From NCBI RefSeq assembly GCF_009828925.2, contig NZ_WUTY02000001.1:3006492-3070491 (forward strand): DNA of 64,000 nt, in the 5' to 3' direction. Of the stretch, positions 63,635 to 64,000 are shown in pieces. Both the position numbers and the translations under genes were made by a program. Positions within the stretch are counted from its first letter, which is position 1; every line of letters begins with the position of its first letter. The notes under the pieces were generated by a model. The model was not told the origin of the DNA and searched no databases. It saw nothing but the letters and a program-made list of their open reading frames with translations. Source of the DNA: Methylicorpusculum oleiharenae (lineage in GTDB: Bacteria; Pseudomonadota; Gammaproteobacteria; Methylococcales; Methylomonadaceae).

Positions 63635-64000
63635 TCATTTCCTCTTTGATCCAGGGCGCCAGGCATAAACAGCCAGTAATACCAGAAAAGAAAAAATCAG
63701 CATAATGGCGGCCAGACGGTGAGCTTCACTGTATTCCATCGCTTCAACATGATCGTAAATTTGTACTGAAGCGACGCGGGTAGTGCCGGGGATGTTACCG
63801 CCTATCATCAAAACGACGCCGAATTCGCCGACCGTATGCGCAAAAGTTAGAATTCCGGCAGTCATAAATCCGGGGAGAGCTAATGGTAACGCTACGGTGA
63901 AAAAGGCATTGAGGGGTGATGCGCGAAGTGTTGCCGCCACTTCCAAAGGACGGTCGCCTATGGCCTCAAAAGCGTTTTGTACCGGTTGCACCATGAAGGG
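63635..64000 (-). CDS. modB: molybdate ABC transporter permease ModB, C-terminal part
   Basis: Only the C-terminal 121 codons are in the window; the gene runs off the edge. The EAA-loop region [24 protein letters not shown] and [17 protein letters not shown] match ModB. Membrane segments follow. It precedes modC by 4 bases, the usual modABC order. Confidence 0.9.
   Translation of the reverse strand, partial: PFMVQPVQNAFEAIGDRPLEVAATLRASPLNAFFTVALPLALPGFMTAGILTFAHTVGEFGVVLMIGGNIPGTTRVASVQIYDHVEAMEYSEAHRLAAIMLIFSFLVLLAVYAWRPGSKRK

Noticed and set aside
1-64000. CRISPR arrays, rRNA genes or prophage
   Set aside because: No regularly spaced direct repeats, no rRNA sequence and no phage structural or integrase genes were seen.

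Overview
The window looks like a gammaproteobacterial chromosome. The evidence is the gene order tsf-pyrH-frr-uppS-cdsA-dxr-rseP, the gcvR-bcp pair, and gammaproteobacterial-type MutS, Mfd, QueA, UmuDC, Tex and GloB. A moderate G+C content, many small inverted-repeat elements and a TIGR04073-type gene would suit a methanotroph-like (Methylococcales) genome. That placement is inference only, because no methane or methanol oxidation gene is present.

Positions 1-6.5 kb carry translation, nucleotide, isoprenoid and envelope housekeeping genes on the + strand, ending in a DsbC-like protein where bamA often follows rseP. From 6.7 to 26.6 kb come mutS, a LuxR-type regulator, a PepSY protein, a membrane-anchored aspartic protease, a glycerophosphodiesterase, sdaA, umuDC, an IS5-like element with a frameshifted transposase, tRNA-Leu(CAA), queA, mfd, an AI-2E-family permease, a PIN-PhoH ATPase, bcp and gcvR. 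From 26.7 to 40.4 kb lie an acidic SPOR protein, gloB, mtgA, an OmpA/DUF4398 lipoprotein pair, tex, a cobalamin adenosyltransferase and several small unknown or broken genes.

The main discovery region is 40.6-57.8 kb: 19 tightly packed minus-strand genes that read as one operon. In transcription order they encode: IorB-like 2-oxoacid oxidoreductase subunit, acyltransferase, IorA-like TPP/ferredoxin subunit, acyl carrier protein, intact ketosynthase, FabG reductase, metallo-beta-lactamase-fold hydrolase, a ketosynthase homologue with all three catalytic residues replaced (chain-length-factor-like), two complementary hot-dog dehydratase-like proteins, an exported lipoprotein flavin oxidoreductase, a periplasmic repeat protein, an intact SDR, a degenerate SDR, an ABC ATPase and FtsX-type permease, a LolA-like periplasmic carrier, an outer-membrane beta-barrel and a lipoprotein. 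No enoyl reductase is present. The best reading is a type II fatty-acid/polyketide system that starts from an acyl- or arylacetyl-CoA made from a 2-oxoacid, builds an unsaturated (polyene-like) chain, and moves it to the outer membrane. It resembles aryl-polyene systems but has a different priming chemistry and a Lol-like export route.

Positions 58-64 kb carry DUF2171 and DUF502 proteins, a cation diffusion facilitator, decayed AI-2E and IS66 genes, and the molybdate transporter genes modC and modB (partial). At least four families of non-coding inverted-repeat elements are scattered through the window. One has a perfect 8-bp target duplication, and one interrupts a gene remnant.
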